A DNA stretch of 64,000 nt, from positions 62,001-126,000 of the forward strand of contig NZ_FOSZ01000005.1 in assembly GCF_900114415.1 (NCBI RefSeq). Reading direction: 5' to 3'. The notes under the pieces were generated by a model. The model saw nothing but the letters and a program-made list of their open reading frames with translations, searched no databases and had not been told where the DNA came from. Source of the stretch: Shimia haliotis. Lineage in GTDB: Bacteria > Pseudomonadota > Alphaproteobacteria > Rhodobacterales > Rhodobacteraceae. Positions 19,278-28,912 of the stretch are shown one piece after another. Position 1 is the first letter of the stretch. Each line of letters opens with the position of its first letter. A program made the position numbers and the translations under genes.

Positions 19278-20304
19278 CACGACCCAAACCCCATCTCCGC
19301 TTGGCACCCGGCTCGCAAAAGTCGACAAGGCATGGGCGGCCTCTATTCTGATTCTCATCAGCGTTGCCGTTCTCGATCCGCCGCAGTTCCGGCCGACGGT
19401 GGATTTCACGGCCAACGCTTTGCTGCACACTGCGCCGTTCATTCTATTTGCCATCTTTGCGATCGGCTATCTCAAGGCCACTGGTGCCGAGAACCTGCTG
19501 GCCAAAGCGTTTGAAGGGCGAGAAACACGTATGATCGTGCTCGCAGCTTTACTGGGCGGGCTCTCTCCTTTTTGTTCCTGCGAAGTGATCCCCTTTATCG
19601 CTGCCTTGCTGGCCGTCGGCGCACCTCTGTCTGCTGTCATGGCATTCTGGCTCGCCTCACCGCTTATGGATCCTGCGATGTTTGCAATCACTTCCGGCAC
19701 TTTGGGCTATGAATTTGCGCTGGCAAAGGCCGCGTCCGCAATTGGTCTGGGCCTGCTTGGCGGCTTTGGCACAATGCTCTTGAAATCCACCCCTGTCTTC
19801 GCCGACCCCTTGCGTGCAAAGCCGCAAGTCGGTGGCTGCTGCGGCGTGTCCAAACCGTTTTCCGACAAGCCGGAATGGAAATTCTGGAAAGAAAAGGCGC
19901 GTCGTGACACCTTCCGCGACACCACCATTGAAAACGGCCTGTTCCTATTGAAATGGCTGGCGCTGGCCTATGTCATCGAAGCCCTGATGATCCACTACGT
20001 ACCCGCGGAATGGATCGCGCAAATCCTTGGCGGCGACGGGTTCCAGCCGATTTTTCTGGGGGCCTTGGTTGGTGCGCCCGCCTATCTGAATGGCTATGCA
20101 GCTGTGCCACTTGTTGCCGGCCTTTTGGAACAGGGCATGTCAAACGGCGCGGCCATGTCGTTCATGATCGCAGGCGGTGTAAGCTGTATCCCCGCAGCCA
20201 TCGCGGTCTGGGCTCTTGTAAAACCCCGCGTTTTTGCGGCTTACTTTGGCTACGCGATGCTGGGTGCACTGATCGCTGGTACTGTGTGGCAGGCCGTCGC
20301 CTGA
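19270..20304 (+). CDS. Permease of the ArsP/YraQ (DUF318) type
   Basis: 344-residue membrane protein with about eight to ten helices. The ATG at 19270 overlaps the arsR stop (ATGGCTGA), with AAGGA upstream. The family hallmark CSC lies in GGLSPFCSCEVIPFIAALL (Cys102, Cys104) at a helix start. A second Cys pair, GGCCGVSK (Cys190-Cys191), sits in the central cytoplasmic loop. Relatives export trivalent organoarsenicals or metal ions; regulation by a Cys-containing ArsR protein fits metal or metalloid efflux. The true ligand is undetermined. Confidence 0.8.
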   Translation: MADTTQTPSPLGTRLAKVDKAWAASILILISVAVLDPPQFRPTVDFTANALLHTAPFILFAIFAIGYLKATGAENLLAKAFEGRETRMIVLAALLGGLSPFCSCEVIPFIAALLAVGAPLSAVMAFWLASPLMDPAMFAITSGTLGYEFALAKAASAIGLGLLGGFGTMLLKSTPVFADPLRAKPQVGGCCGVSKPFSDKPEWKFWKEKARRDTFRDTTIENGLFLLKWLALAYVIEALMIHYVPAEWIAQILGGDGFQPIFLGALVGAPAYLNGYAAVPLVAGLLEQGMSNGAAMSFMIAGGVSCIPAAIAVWALVKPRVFAAYFGYAMLGALIAGTVWQAVA

Positions 20305-20323
20305 AACCAAGTTTGATACCACC

Positions 20324-20356
20324 TGTGGACGCTGTCATGGCGTCCACACTCTTTTT
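20324..20356 (+). terminator. Rho-independent terminator of the arsR-permease operon
   Basis: TGTGGACGC and GCGTCCACA form a perfect 9-pair stem with a seven-base loop, followed by CTCTTTTTG. It lies 20 bases after the permease stop. Confidence 0.9.
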
Positions 20357-20556
20357 GCGACAGTGAATGTCACCGGAATTGCGCCCCAAAATCCGCAAAT
20401 CCCGGAAATTTCCGTGAAATACCGGCCTCAACGCCCAAATTCTGCCCCAAGCCGTTGCTAAGACAACCCCACATCCGACATATTGGGAAAAACGCCGACA
20501 GAGAGCGTTAACCTGGTTACGTTAAAGTGTCGGAAGAGCAGTGGCAGGAGCATCGG

Positions 20557-21216
20557 ATGCTCGAGTTTGAAAACGTGAGCAAGTCCTTCTGGACCGGCAC
20601 GCAGCGCAAGGTGATCCTTGACCGCGTGTCTTTTCGCGTTGAACTTGGAAACTCGCTTGGCATCCTCGCGCCGAACGGTACTGGCAAAACCACACTGATC
20701 AACATGATGGCCGGCCTTGAAAAACCGGACGAAGGCGTGATCCGGCGCGACTGCAGGATTTCCTTCCCGCTCGGTTTTATGGGCGGCGTGGTGAACAAAC
20801 ACACCGCCGTGGAAAACAGCCGCTACATCGCCCGCCTTTACGGGTTGGACCCCGACTACGTCGAAGCGTTCTGCCGCTGGCTTTGCAACCTTGGCGAATA
20901 CTTTGAACAGCCACTTGGCACTTATTCCTCCGGCATGCGCGCGCGCTTTACATTTGCCCTGATGCTGGCGTTGGATTTTGATATTTATCTGATCGATGAG
21001 GGCATGCCCTCCTCCACCGATGTGGAGTTCAACAAGAAAGCAGGCGATGTGCTCCGCGAGCGCCTGCGCACCACCACAATCATTATCGTGTCGCACCAGG
21101 CTCAGGTGCTAGAGAAATTTGCCAAATCCGCAGCCGTGCTGCTGAATGGCAAGCTCTATATGTTTGACACCTTGGAAGAGGCAAAGCAGCTCTATGACTA
21201 CCAAACCCAAGGCTAA
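20557..21216 (+). CDS. Capsule/polysaccharide ABC exporter ATP-binding protein (KpsT-like)
   Basis: ATPase of an ABC-2-type polysaccharide exporter, 219 residues from MLEFENVSKSFW. This ATG has AGGAG eight bases upstream; a GTG at 20527 is less likely. Walker A is APNGTGKT (about 43-50), and the signature is YSSGMRARFTFAL, the KpsT variant of LSGGQ. Walker B and D-loop are IYLIDEGMPSSTDVEF, and the switch His is in IIIVSHQAQ. The cognate membrane permease (KpsM) is not adjacent. The following gene overlaps by 23 bases and encodes the KpsE-like partner. Confidence 0.88.
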   Translation: MLEFENVSKSFWTGTQRKVILDRVSFRVELGNSLGILAPNGTGKTTLINMMAGLEKPDEGVIRRDCRISFPLGFMGGVVNKHTAVENSRYIARLYGLDPDYVEAFCRWLCNLGEYFEQPLGTYSSGMRARFTFALMLALDFDIYLIDEGMPSSTDVEFNKKAGDVLRERLRTTTIIIVSHQAQVLEKFAKSAAVLLNGKLYMFDTLEEAKQLYDYQTQG

Positions 21217-22894
21217 AAAATTCCGCATCCGCCGGTCCATTCCACAGGCCGCAGCGGACACCGGTGCGCCGGTCTCAAAGCCCCGCGTCATTGCTGGTGG
21301 CACAGCCGCCGCTACGCCTGAGCATTCCGCTGTTCCTCAACAAGCGGTCCCGCCCCAAGCGCCGCCCACGCCACAACCCGCTCCGCGAGCAAAAGCGACA
21401 GCGCAGCCTCCTGCGGCTACCGGATCGCCAGATGCGGACATTGAAGCGATCAAGCGTGAGGGGCTCACTGGCCGCCAGCTGCGCCTCGCGCGGCGGATGG
21501 CGCAAAAACACGGGCTTGCCGCTACGTCTGATTATGATGCGGTACGCCTTCTTCGCAACGCAGGCATCGACCCGTTCCAGCGTACAAATATGCTTGATCT
21601 GCTGCCGCCTGACGCAACCGGCGACGCGCGTGATACCGAAGCAAAGCCAAAATCCGGAAACAAAATGTCGATCGGCCGCATTCAGCTGCCTCAGACCATG
21701 CCGGTGGACAAAACCAATCTGCCGTCCACCGAAACGCGTTCACCTGCAGAAATGCGTGCAATGGAAATCGGCGAAATCCAGAAAGACATCGCGCGCCGCC
21801 GCCGCAAACGCATGCTTCTGCTGTTTGGCCGCCTTTCTGCCTTTGTCTTTTTGCCAACCATTTTCGCGGCTTGGTATTTTTATGGGGTGGCGACGCCCAT
21901 GTACGCCACCAAATCCGCCTTCCTCGTACAGCAGGCCGACAGCACCGGCGGCTCCGGCCTTGGTTCGCTATTGCCTTCACAACTCAACGCCAACCAGGAT
22001 GCCATCGCGGTTCAGGATTATCTGACATCAAAGGATGCGATGATCCGACTGGACAACGATGTTGGGTTTAAATCGCATTTCTCGGACCCAATGATCGACC
22101 CGATTCAGCGCCTCGATCCGAACCCGTCCAACGAAGAGGCCTACAAGCTCTATAAGAAGTTTGTGAAAATCGGCTATGACCCGACAGAAGGCTCGGTGAG
22201 GATGGAAGTGATTGCTGCCGATCCGGCGGTTGCCACCGCCTATTCGCGTGCGCTTATCACCTACGCAGAAGACCGTGTCGACGATCTGTCGCAGCGCAAA
22301 CGTGAAGACCAGATGCGCGACGCCCGCCGCAGCCTGCAAGAGGCCAAGGACGAACGCCGCGCTGCGCAACTCGCGCTTGTTGAGAAACAGCAAAACACTG
22401 TTGTTGACCCGGAGGGCGTGATCGCCGCGCTGCGTCAACAAATCTCCAATGTTCAGGTGCAATTGCAGGAGAAAGAACTGCAACTGGCCGCCTTGCTCGA
22501 CAACAGCCGCCCCAATCAGGCACGCGTAGACGGCGTGCGCGGTGACGTGCGCCGGCTGCAAAATCTGTTGGACAAACTCGAAACCGAAATGACCGATGCA
22601 ACCGAGGGAGAGTCCTCACTTGCTGCCCAAACAGCGGAAATCCAGATCGCACAGGCCGATCTCGCCACGGCTGATCTGATCATGCAATCCGCGCTGCAAA
22701 CGCTGAAACAAACCGAACTCGAAGCCTCCCGTCAGGTGCGTTACCTGACCACATCGGTCGAACCGGTGGCCTCCGAAGACGCGTCTTATCCGCGTAGTTT
22801 CGAGAACACGATCTTGGCCTTCCTGATTTTTTCAGGCATTTATCTGATGATATCGCTCACAGCGTCAATCCTCAGAGAACAGGTGTCTTCGTGA
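21194..22894 (+). CDS. Capsule polysaccharide export inner-membrane protein (KpsE/RkpR-like)
   Basis: Polysaccharide co-polymerase/export protein that spans the periplasm, 566 residues from the ATG at 21194. About 1-200 is a cytoplasmic region with a Pro-Ala-Gln-rich linker (about 30-75), unusually long for KpsE. The first membrane helix is at about 208-228 (LSAFVFLPTIFAAWYFYG). The periplasmic part is a long coiled coil (about 370-500, with repeated Arg/Glu/Gln heptads), and the second helix lies near 540-558. It overlaps kpsT upstream and kdsA downstream (ATGA). Confidence 0.86.
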   Translation: MTTKPKAKKFRIRRSIPQAAADTGAPVSKPRVIAGGTAAATPEHSAVPQQAVPPQAPPTPQPAPRAKATAQPPAATGSPDADIEAIKREGLTGRQLRLARRMAQKHGLAATSDYDAVRLLRNAGIDPFQRTNMLDLLPPDATGDARDTEAKPKSGNKMSIGRIQLPQTMPVDKTNLPSTETRSPAEMRAMEIGEIQKDIARRRRKRMLLLFGRLSAFVFLPTIFAAWYFYGVATPMYATKSAFLVQQADSTGGSGLGSLLPSQLNANQDAIAVQDYLTSKDAMIRLDNDVGFKSHFSDPMIDPIQRLDPNPSNEEAYKLYKKFVKIGYDPTEGSVRMEVIAADPAVATAYSRALITYAEDRVDDLSQRKREDQMRDARRSLQEAKDERRAAQLALVEKQQNTVVDPEGVIAALRQQISNVQVQLQEKELQLAALLDNSRPNQARVDGVRGDVRRLQNLLDKLETEMTDATEGESSLAAQTAEIQIAQADLATADLIMQSALQTLKQTELEASRQVRYLTTSVEPVASEDASYPRSFENTILAFLIFSGIYLMISLTASILREQVSS

Positions 22895-23727
22895 TGAAAA
22901 CTGTCGAGGTCGCAGACCTCAAGATCGGGAACGATCACCCGCTGACCGTCATTGCCGGTCCCTGCCAGCTCGAAAGTGCGGACCACGCGCAGATGATCGC
23001 CGGCACCATGAAAGACGCCTGTGCGGCTGTCGGCGCGCAGTATGTGTTCAAAGCCAGCTACGACAAGGCCAACCGCACGTCCCTGTCTGGCATTCGCGGA
23101 ATGGGAATTGATGCTGGCCTTGCGGTGTTGGATGGCATCCGCAAAGAGTTCGGCGTGCCGGTGCTGACCGATGTACACACCGAAGAACAATGTGCGATTG
23201 CTGCTGAAGCGGTCGACATCCTGCAAATCCCCGCCTTCCTGTGTCGCCAGACCGACATGCTTTTGGCCGCCGGAAAAACCGGTGCCGTGGTGAACGTCAA
23301 AAAAGGTCAGTTTCTCGCACCGTGGGAGATGGGCAACATCGTCACCAAGATCGAAAGCACAGGCAACGACCGCATTCTGCTGACCGATCGTGGCACGTCG
23401 TTTGGCTATAACACGTTGGTTGCAGATATGCGCGGCCTGCCGCAAATGGCAACCACCGGCTATCCAGTGGTTATGGACGCCACCCACTCCGTTCAACAAC
23501 CAGGCGGCAAGGGCGGAAGCTCGGGCGGCCAACGCGAATTCGCGCCGGTCATGGCCCGCGCGGCGGTTTCGCTGGGCATTGCCGCTGTGTTCATTGAAAC
23601 CCACGATGATCCTGACAACGCGCCCTCTGACGGCCCCAACATGATCCCGCTCGATCAGATGGGGCAATTGATCGAAACATTGATGCGCTTTGACGAGTTG
23701 GCAAAGGCCAATCCGATCCGAATTTAA
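22894..23727 (+). CDS. kdsA: 3-deoxy-8-phosphooctulonate synthase (Kdo-8-P synthase)
   Basis: Condenses phosphoenolpyruvate and arabinose 5-phosphate to Kdo 8-phosphate, for lipopolysaccharide and the Kdo linkers of capsules. 277 residues from the ATG that overlaps the kpsE-like stop. Seen are AGPCQLES (about 20-27), the substrate loop KASYDKANRTS, DVHTEEQ, LCRQTDML, and the C-terminal DATHSVQQPGG and FIETHDDP. AGPCQLES carries the Cys used by the metal-dependent class. All family blocks are intact. Confidence 0.96.
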   Translation: MKTVEVADLKIGNDHPLTVIAGPCQLESADHAQMIAGTMKDACAAVGAQYVFKASYDKANRTSLSGIRGMGIDAGLAVLDGIRKEFGVPVLTDVHTEEQCAIAAEAVDILQIPAFLCRQTDMLLAAGKTGAVVNVKKGQFLAPWEMGNIVTKIESTGNDRILLTDRGTSFGYNTLVADMRGLPQMATTGYPVVMDATHSVQQPGGKGGSSGGQREFAPVMARAAVSLGIAAVFIETHDDPDNAPSDGPNMIPLDQMGQLIETLMRFDELAKANPIRI

Positions 23728-23759
23728 CGACATTCATTAGTGACCGAGAGACCATTTCC

Positions 23760-25256
23760 ATGAAAAAGCCCTTGCCCGACGTGCGCCCCAACACTTGGGA
23801 ATTCCTGCGCGACCCGATGATCGCCCCAACCGGATTCCGTGAATACGACGCCCGCTGGCAATATCCCGAGGCCATCAACCTGCCCGGCATGACCGCGCTT
23901 GGATTTGGTCTGGGCACGCAAATGCAGCGGCGCGGGATTGAGCCTGTGATTGCGGTGGGCAACGATTATCGCGACTATTCCGTGGCCATCAAAATGGCGC
24001 TGATTGTCGGCCTGATGAAAGCCGGCATCCACGTCAAAGACATCGGTCCTGCCCTTTCGCCGATGGCCTATTTTGCACAGTTCCACCTTAATGCGCCTGC
24101 GGTGGCGATGGTGACAGCGTCACACAACCCCAACGGCTGGACCGGCGTCAAAATGGGCTTTGAAAAGCCGCTGACCCACGGTCCTGACGAAATGGCCGAG
24201 CTGCGCGACATCGTTCTAAACGGTGACTTTGACGCCCATGACGGCGGCAAACACGAGATCGTGGATGGCGTACGAGAAGCCTATATCGACGATCTGGTTG
24301 GCGACTTTAAGATGAGCCGCAAGCTCAAGGTTGTCTGCGCCACCGGCAACGGCACCGCGGCCGCTTTTGCGCCGGAAATCTTTGAACGCATGGGCGTTGA
24401 AGTCGTCGATAGCCACAACCGGCTCGACTACACCTTCCCCAACTACAACCCCAACCCTGAAGCCATGGAAATGCTGCACGACATGTCTGCAAGCGTCAAA
24501 GCCTCGGGTGCGGACCTTGCGCTTGGTTTTGACGGCGATGGCGATCGCTGCGGCGTGGTGGACGACGAAGGCGAAGAAATCTTTGCCGACAAGGTTGGCG
24601 TGATCATGGCCAAGGATTTGGGCAAGATCTACCCCAACGCGACCTTTGTCGCAGACGTGAAATCCACTGGCCTGTATGCCGCTGACCCGGACCTTTTGGC
24701 CACGGGAGCCAAAACCGATTACTGGAAAACCGGCCACAGCCACATGAAACGCCGTGTGCACGAACTCGGCGCGCTGGCGGGCTTTGAAAAATCCGGCCAC
24801 TACTTCCTCGCAGGACCCATCGGGCGCGGCTATGACTGCGGCATGCGCGTTGCGGTGGAAATTTGCAAAATGCTGGACCGCAACCCAGACATGAAGATGT
24901 CTGACATGCGTAAAGCGCTGCCAAAAACATGGTCTACCCCGACCATGTCGCCTTATGCCTCTGATACCGAGAAATACGATATTCTTGACCGTCTGGTGGC
25001 CAAACTGGCGGCCAAACACGAGGCAGGCGACACATTTGCGGGCCGCGCCATCAAGGAAGTGGTGACCGTGAACGGCGCCCGCGTCATTCTCGACAACGGC
25101 AGCTGGGGGTTGGTACGCGCAAGCTCCAACACGCCAAACCTTGTTGTGGTGATCGAAAGCAACGACAGTGAAGACGAGATGCGTCAAATTTTTGCCGAGA
25201 TCGACGCGGTGATCCGAACGGAACCCGGTGTTGGCGACTACGATCAGACCATCTGA
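23760..25256 (+). CDS. Phosphomannomutase/phosphoglucomutase
   Basis: Alpha-D-phosphohexomutase interconverting hexose 1- and 6-phosphates for nucleotide-sugar supply. 498 residues, four-domain family. The phosphoserine loop is TASHNPNGWTG (Ser near 121), the metal loop is DGDGDR (about 259-264), the sugar loop lies in GFEKSGHYF (about 341-349), and the C-terminal phosphate-binding block lies around RASSNTPNLVVVIES. It begins 32 bases after kdsA and is probably co-transcribed, linking it to surface-polysaccharide synthesis. Confidence 0.92.
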   Translation: MKKPLPDVRPNTWEFLRDPMIAPTGFREYDARWQYPEAINLPGMTALGFGLGTQMQRRGIEPVIAVGNDYRDYSVAIKMALIVGLMKAGIHVKDIGPALSPMAYFAQFHLNAPAVAMVTASHNPNGWTGVKMGFEKPLTHGPDEMAELRDIVLNGDFDAHDGGKHEIVDGVREAYIDDLVGDFKMSRKLKVVCATGNGTAAAFAPEIFERMGVEVVDSHNRLDYTFPNYNPNPEAMEMLHDMSASVKASGADLALGFDGDGDRCGVVDDEGEEIFADKVGVIMAKDLGKIYPNATFVADVKSTGLYAADPDLLATGAKTDYWKTGHSHMKRRVHELGALAGFEKSGHYFLAGPIGRGYDCGMRVAVEICKMLDRNPDMKMSDMRKALPKTWSTPTMSPYASDTEKYDILDRLVAKLAAKHEAGDTFAGRAIKEVVTVNGARVILDNGSWGLVRASSNTPNLVVVIESNDSEDEMRQIFAEIDAVIRTEPGVGDYDQTI

Positions 25257-25300
25257 TCTTCTGCGCGATGTGCTCCCGCCCCTTTCTCGGGGGTGGGCAT

Positions 25301-25329
25301 GGCTCACGGCTGACGCCGTGAGCCTTTTT
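25301..25329 (+). terminator. Rho-independent terminator of the polysaccharide operon
   Basis: GGCTCACGGC and GCCGTGAGCC form a perfect 10-pair stem with a four-base loop, followed by TTTTT. It lies 44 bases after the phosphohexomutase stop. Confidence 0.92.
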
Positions 25330-25331
25330 CG

Positions 25332-26282
25332 TTAGGCGCGTCCGGTGGGGATCACCTCATAGCCGGGCTCTTCGGGCTCATCGTCGAGCATTTCCGGCGG
25401 AAATCCAGGCGCGAGGACGTCAACGCCCGCCGCCTCTTCCAGTCGTTTGATGATGTTGGGGCTCAGCTCGCGCTCGCCATAGCGCGCAATGCCATCGTCA
25501 AAAATATTGATCATCAACGGGTTCATCTCAAGCGGAACCCCTGCCCGATTGGCGACCTCCTGAAACAGGCCGATGTCCTTTTTCACGAGGTCCATCGTAA
25601 AGCTGATATCGCGGCTGCCGTTCAGTATCACCTGGCTCTCAGTGATGTGGCTGAAAGAATTTCCAGAGCTGATCTTGATCGCCTCGTATGCCGTATTGAG
25701 GTCCATCCCCGCAGCCGCGCAGGTGGTCAAGGCCTCTGCACTCGCCACCAGATGCGCCGTGGCAAGAAAGTTGGTAACAACCTTCAGAACCGAGGCCGAC
25801 CCCAAATCGCCCGTGTGCAAAATCCGCCGCCCCATTGTGGTCAACAGCGGCAGAATGCGTTCAAACGTCGCCCGATCACAGCCCGCGAAAATGGCAATAT
25901 TGCCGGTGTCCGCGCGATGGCACCCACCCGACACCGGACAATCCACTGCCGCGCCACCCGCCGCAATCACCATACCGCCCAGCCGCTTCACCTCGGCCTC
26001 ATCCGTGGTCGACATTTCCATCCAGATTTTGCCGGAACCCACCTCTGGCAACATCTCCCGCATCACCGCATCGGACGCCGCAGGCGACGGCAAACAGGTG
26101 ATCACCGCATCGCAATCGCGCATCATCTGCGCGGGATTCTCCCCCGCCGTTGCGCCTGCCGCAACCTTGCCAGCGACCAAGTCCGCGTTCAGGTCATAAA
26201 CCGTCAAATCGACGCCATTCCTCAGCAAACTGCCACTCAGCTTGCCGCCCACATTGCCCAATCCGATAAAGCCGATTTTCAT
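25332..26282 (-). CDS. NAD(P)-dependent beta-hydroxyacid dehydrogenase (3-hydroxyisobutyrate dehydrogenase family)
   Basis: 316 residues from MKIGFIGLGNVGG; the ATG at 26282 is preceded by CAGGGAGTGCGTC. The dinucleotide-binding loop GLGNVGG (6-12) is followed by VYDLNAD with an acidic residue favouring NAD+. The substrate motif appears as DCPVSGGCHRADTGNI (DAPVSGG in most members), and the catalytic Lys lies in LGSASVLKVVTNFL (near 172). The acidic C-terminal tail (LDDEPEEPGYEV) is unusual. The substrate could be 3-hydroxyisobutyrate, tartronate semialdehyde or a related acid. Monocistronic. Confidence 0.87.
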   Translation of the reverse strand: MKIGFIGLGNVGGKLSGSLLRNGVDLTVYDLNADLVAGKVAAGATAGENPAQMMRDCDAVITCLPSPAASDAVMREMLPEVGSGKIWMEMSTTDEAEVKRLGGMVIAAGGAAVDCPVSGGCHRADTGNIAIFAGCDRATFERILPLLTTMGRRILHTGDLGSASVLKVVTNFLATAHLVASAEALTTCAAAGMDLNTAYEAIKISSGNSFSHITESQVILNGSRDISFTMDLVKKDIGLFQEVANRAGVPLEMNPLMINIFDDGIARYGERELSPNIIKRLEEAAGVDVLAPGFPPEMLDDEPEEPGYEVIPTGRA

Positions 26283-26395
26283 GACGCACTCCCTGTTGTG
26301 TTTCAAACAGGCTGCGCGGGCAACGCACGCAAGTCACGCACAAACGCGACTTTGCAAACGCCGTTTTTGAATTGTCTCGCTAAACCACAATGATC

Positions 26396-26473
26396 GCGCC
26401 CGAACCGAGGGGTGGAAGCGAAGCGCCCGCCCCGTGGGGGCGGTTCGGGCGCTAGCCAAAGCCTTGCTTTGGC
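26396..26473. repeat. Long inverted repeat followed by a second hairpin
   Basis: GCGCCCGAACCG (26396-26407) and CGGTTCGGGCGC (26441-26452) are perfect 12-base inverted copies around a GC-rich centre that can itself fold. GCCAAAGC-CTT-GCTTTGGC follows immediately (26455-26473). It sits between the dehydrogenase start and the icd terminator. No second copy was noticed in this window. Function unknown. Confidence 0.6.
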
Positions 26474-26489
26474 TTTGGACATGCCCAAC

Positions 26490-26516
26490 AAAAAAGCCGC
26501 CCCTCTCAGGGCGGCT
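26490..26516 (-). terminator. Rho-independent terminator of icd
   Basis: On the minus strand AGCCGCCC and GGGCGGCT form an 8-pair stem with a six-base loop, followed by TTTTTTG. It lies about 24 bases past the icd stop. Confidence 0.92.
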
Positions 26517-26539
26517 TTCATTTCATGGATGTCTCAGCC

Positions 26540-28756
26540 TTAGCCGATAATCGCGTTCAGCGTTGCCGATGGGCGCATTACTTTTGCCTTCAGCTCTACA
26601 GACGGACGATAGTAGCCGCCGATGTCCGCTGCCGGACCCTGTGCCGCTGCCAGCTCTGCCAGAATGGCCGCTTCGCCGTCTGCCAGTGCCTTGGCGACGC
26701 CAGCAAACTCGGCCGCCAGATCAACGTCGTCGGACTGTGCCGCCAGCGCATCGGCCCAGTAGCGGGCGAACCAGTAGTGGCTGTCGCGGTTGTCTGGCTG
26801 GCCCACTTTGCGGGATGGTGACCGGTTGTCATCCAAAATGCCTTGGGTTGCCGCTTCCGCAGCCACGCCCAGAACACCGGCTTTGGCGTTGCCTTTGACG
26901 TCCGCAAGGAAGTTCAGGCTCTCACCCAGCGCGCAGAACTCACCCATGGAGTCCCAGCGCAGGTGGTTTTCTTCAACCAGCTGCTGCACGTGTTTGGGCG
27001 CGGAGCCACCAGCACCGGTTTCAAACAGACCGCCACCCTTCATCAACTTCACGATCGACAGCATTTTGGCAGAGGTGCCCAGCTCAAGGATCGGGAAGAG
27101 GTCGGTCAGGTAGTCACGCAGCACGTTACCGGTGATGGCGATGCTGTCGTTGCCGGCGGTGATGGTTTTCAGCGACTGTGCCGTCGCCTCACGTGGGGCC
27201 ATGATCTGGAACAGATCCGCTTTGCCTGCTGCTTCCAGCGCAGGCGTCACGTATTTGATCAGCTCCGCGTCATGCGCGCGGTTTGCGTCCAACCAGAAGA
27301 TCGCCTCCGAACCGGTCAAACGCTGACGGTCCAGCGCCAGTTCGATCCAGTTCTCGATCGGGGCCTTTTTCACGGTGCAGGAGCGCCAGATGTCGCCCGC
27401 TTCCACATCGTGGGAGTGCAGCACGTCGCCATTTTCCAGTACGATGCGGATAGAACCCGCTGCTGGGGCTTCAAACGTGGTTGGGTGGGAGCCATACTCT
27501 TCGGCCTTCTGAGCCATCAGACCAACGTTCGCCACGGACCCTGCGGTGGTCACGTCCAAGGCGCCGTTGGCTTTGAAGAAGTTGACGGTCTCGTCATAGA
27601 CAGACGCATAGCAACGGTCAGGGATCACACAGTTTGTGTCACCTTTGTTGCCGGCTTCGTCCCAGCCTTTGCCGCCAGCACGGATCACTGCCGGCATCGA
27701 GGCGTCGATGATCACATCGGACGGCACGTGCAGGTTGGTGATGCCACGGTCCGAGTCGACCATGTACATCGACGGACGGTCCAGCGCCGCGATCTCGGCT
27801 TTGATCGCATCCGCATTATCCAGCGTGTCGATGGCGGCCAGAACGGCACCCAGACCGGAGTTCGGGGAACCACCGGCTGAGGCAATCGCGTCGCCATGCG
27901 CATCCCAAACCGGACCCAGCCATGCCTTGACTGCGTGGCCAAAGATGATCGGGTCCGACACCTTCATCATGGTGGCTTTCATGTGCAGGGAGAACATGGT
28001 GCCGTCGGCTTTGGTGTCTTCAATCGCGTCTGCAAGGAAAGCGCCCAGAGCGAATGCGGACATGAATGTCGCGTCAGCAACGGTGCCTTCTTCCAGCGGA
28101 TAGCTGTCCTTAAGAACAGTCACGGCGCCATCTTTGCCGACAAACTCGATCTTCGCGTCACCAGCTTGGGCTGCGGAAATCGTGGCGGAGACTTCGTTTG
28201 CGTAAAAGTCGTTGCCCGGCATTGAGCTGACTTTGGTCTTGGACGCGCTGTCCCAAGCCCCCATGGAGTGCGGGTTGTTCTGGGCGTAGTTTTTCACTGC
28301 GCGCGCGGAGCGGCGATCAGAGTTGCCTTCGCGCAGGACTGGGTTCACAGCCGAGCCCTTAATGCTATCAAAACGGGCGCGGATCGCCTTTTCTTCGTCG
28401 GTCTGCGGATCTTCCGGATAGGCAGGGATATTGTAGCCCTGCGCCTGAAGTTCTTCGACGGCGGCGACCAGTTGCGGCACCGATGCGGAGATGTTTGGCA
28501 ACTTGATGACATTGGCGCCCGGAGTTTTCACCAATTCGCCCAATGCGGCCAGATCGTCGGACTGACGCTGATCATCTGTCAGGTTCTCAGGGAAGGTCGC
28601 AATGATGCGTCCCGCCAGCGAAATGTCCGGTGTGCCCACAGAGATACCCGCTGCGGAAACAAATTTGCGGATGATCGGCAGAAAGGACGCCGAGGCCAGT
28701 TCGGGCGCTTCGTCTACAATTGTATACAGAATGTCTGGTGTCTTGTTTTCTGCCAT
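26540..28756 (-). CDS. icd: Isocitrate dehydrogenase (NADP+), monomeric type
   Basis: Oxidative decarboxylation of isocitrate to 2-oxoglutarate in the citric acid cycle. 738 residues from [20 protein letters not shown], the usual N-terminus and length of the monomeric enzyme (about 740), unrelated in sequence to the 420-residue homodimeric form. The conserved segment [22 protein letters not shown] and the domain with KLPN and [17 protein letters not shown]-like blocks are present. The upstream frame to 28876 contains no family sequence. The gene stands alone with its own terminator. Confidence 0.96.
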   Translation of the reverse strand: MAENKTPDILYTIVDEAPELASASFLPIIRKFVSAAGISVGTPDISLAGRIIATFPENLTDDQRQSDDLAALGELVKTPGANVIKLPNISASVPQLVAAVEELQAQGYNIPAYPEDPQTDEEKAIRARFDSIKGSAVNPVLREGNSDRRSARAVKNYAQNNPHSMGAWDSASKTKVSSMPGNDFYANEVSATISAAQAGDAKIEFVGKDGAVTVLKDSYPLEEGTVADATFMSAFALGAFLADAIEDTKADGTMFSLHMKATMMKVSDPIIFGHAVKAWLGPVWDAHGDAIASAGGSPNSGLGAVLAAIDTLDNADAIKAEIAALDRPSMYMVDSDRGITNLHVPSDVIIDASMPAVIRAGGKGWDEAGNKGDTNCVIPDRCYASVYDETVNFFKANGALDVTTAGSVANVGLMAQKAEEYGSHPTTFEAPAAGSIRIVLENGDVLHSHDVEAGDIWRSCTVKKAPIENWIELALDRQRLTGSEAIFWLDANRAHDAELIKYVTPALEAAGKADLFQIMAPREATAQSLKTITAGNDSIAITGNVLRDYLTDLFPILELGTSAKMLSIVKLMKGGGLFETGAGGSAPKHVQQLVEENHLRWDSMGEFCALGESLNFLADVKGNAKAGVLGVAAEAATQGILDDNRSPSRKVGQPDNRDSHYWFARYWADALAAQSDDVDLAAEFAGVAKALADGEAAILAELAAAQGPAADIGGYYRPSVELKAKVMRPSATLNAIIG

Positions 28757-28912
28757 TTTTCTCACAACCTTTTTTCGGGTTCGGGGTGTCTGTGATGGGT
28801 CTTTCATGGCGTCTGGCGCCGGAAATCCCGTCAAAATCTCCTCAGCCGTCGCGACAGGAAACCCGCACAACGGCAACGTGCAGGCTTCCTATATTCTGCA
28901 AAGCGGCAAAGA

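Noticed and set aside
20527-20556. GTG start for the KpsT-like gene
   Set aside because: The ATG at 20557 has AGGAG eight bases upstream and matches the family N-terminus.
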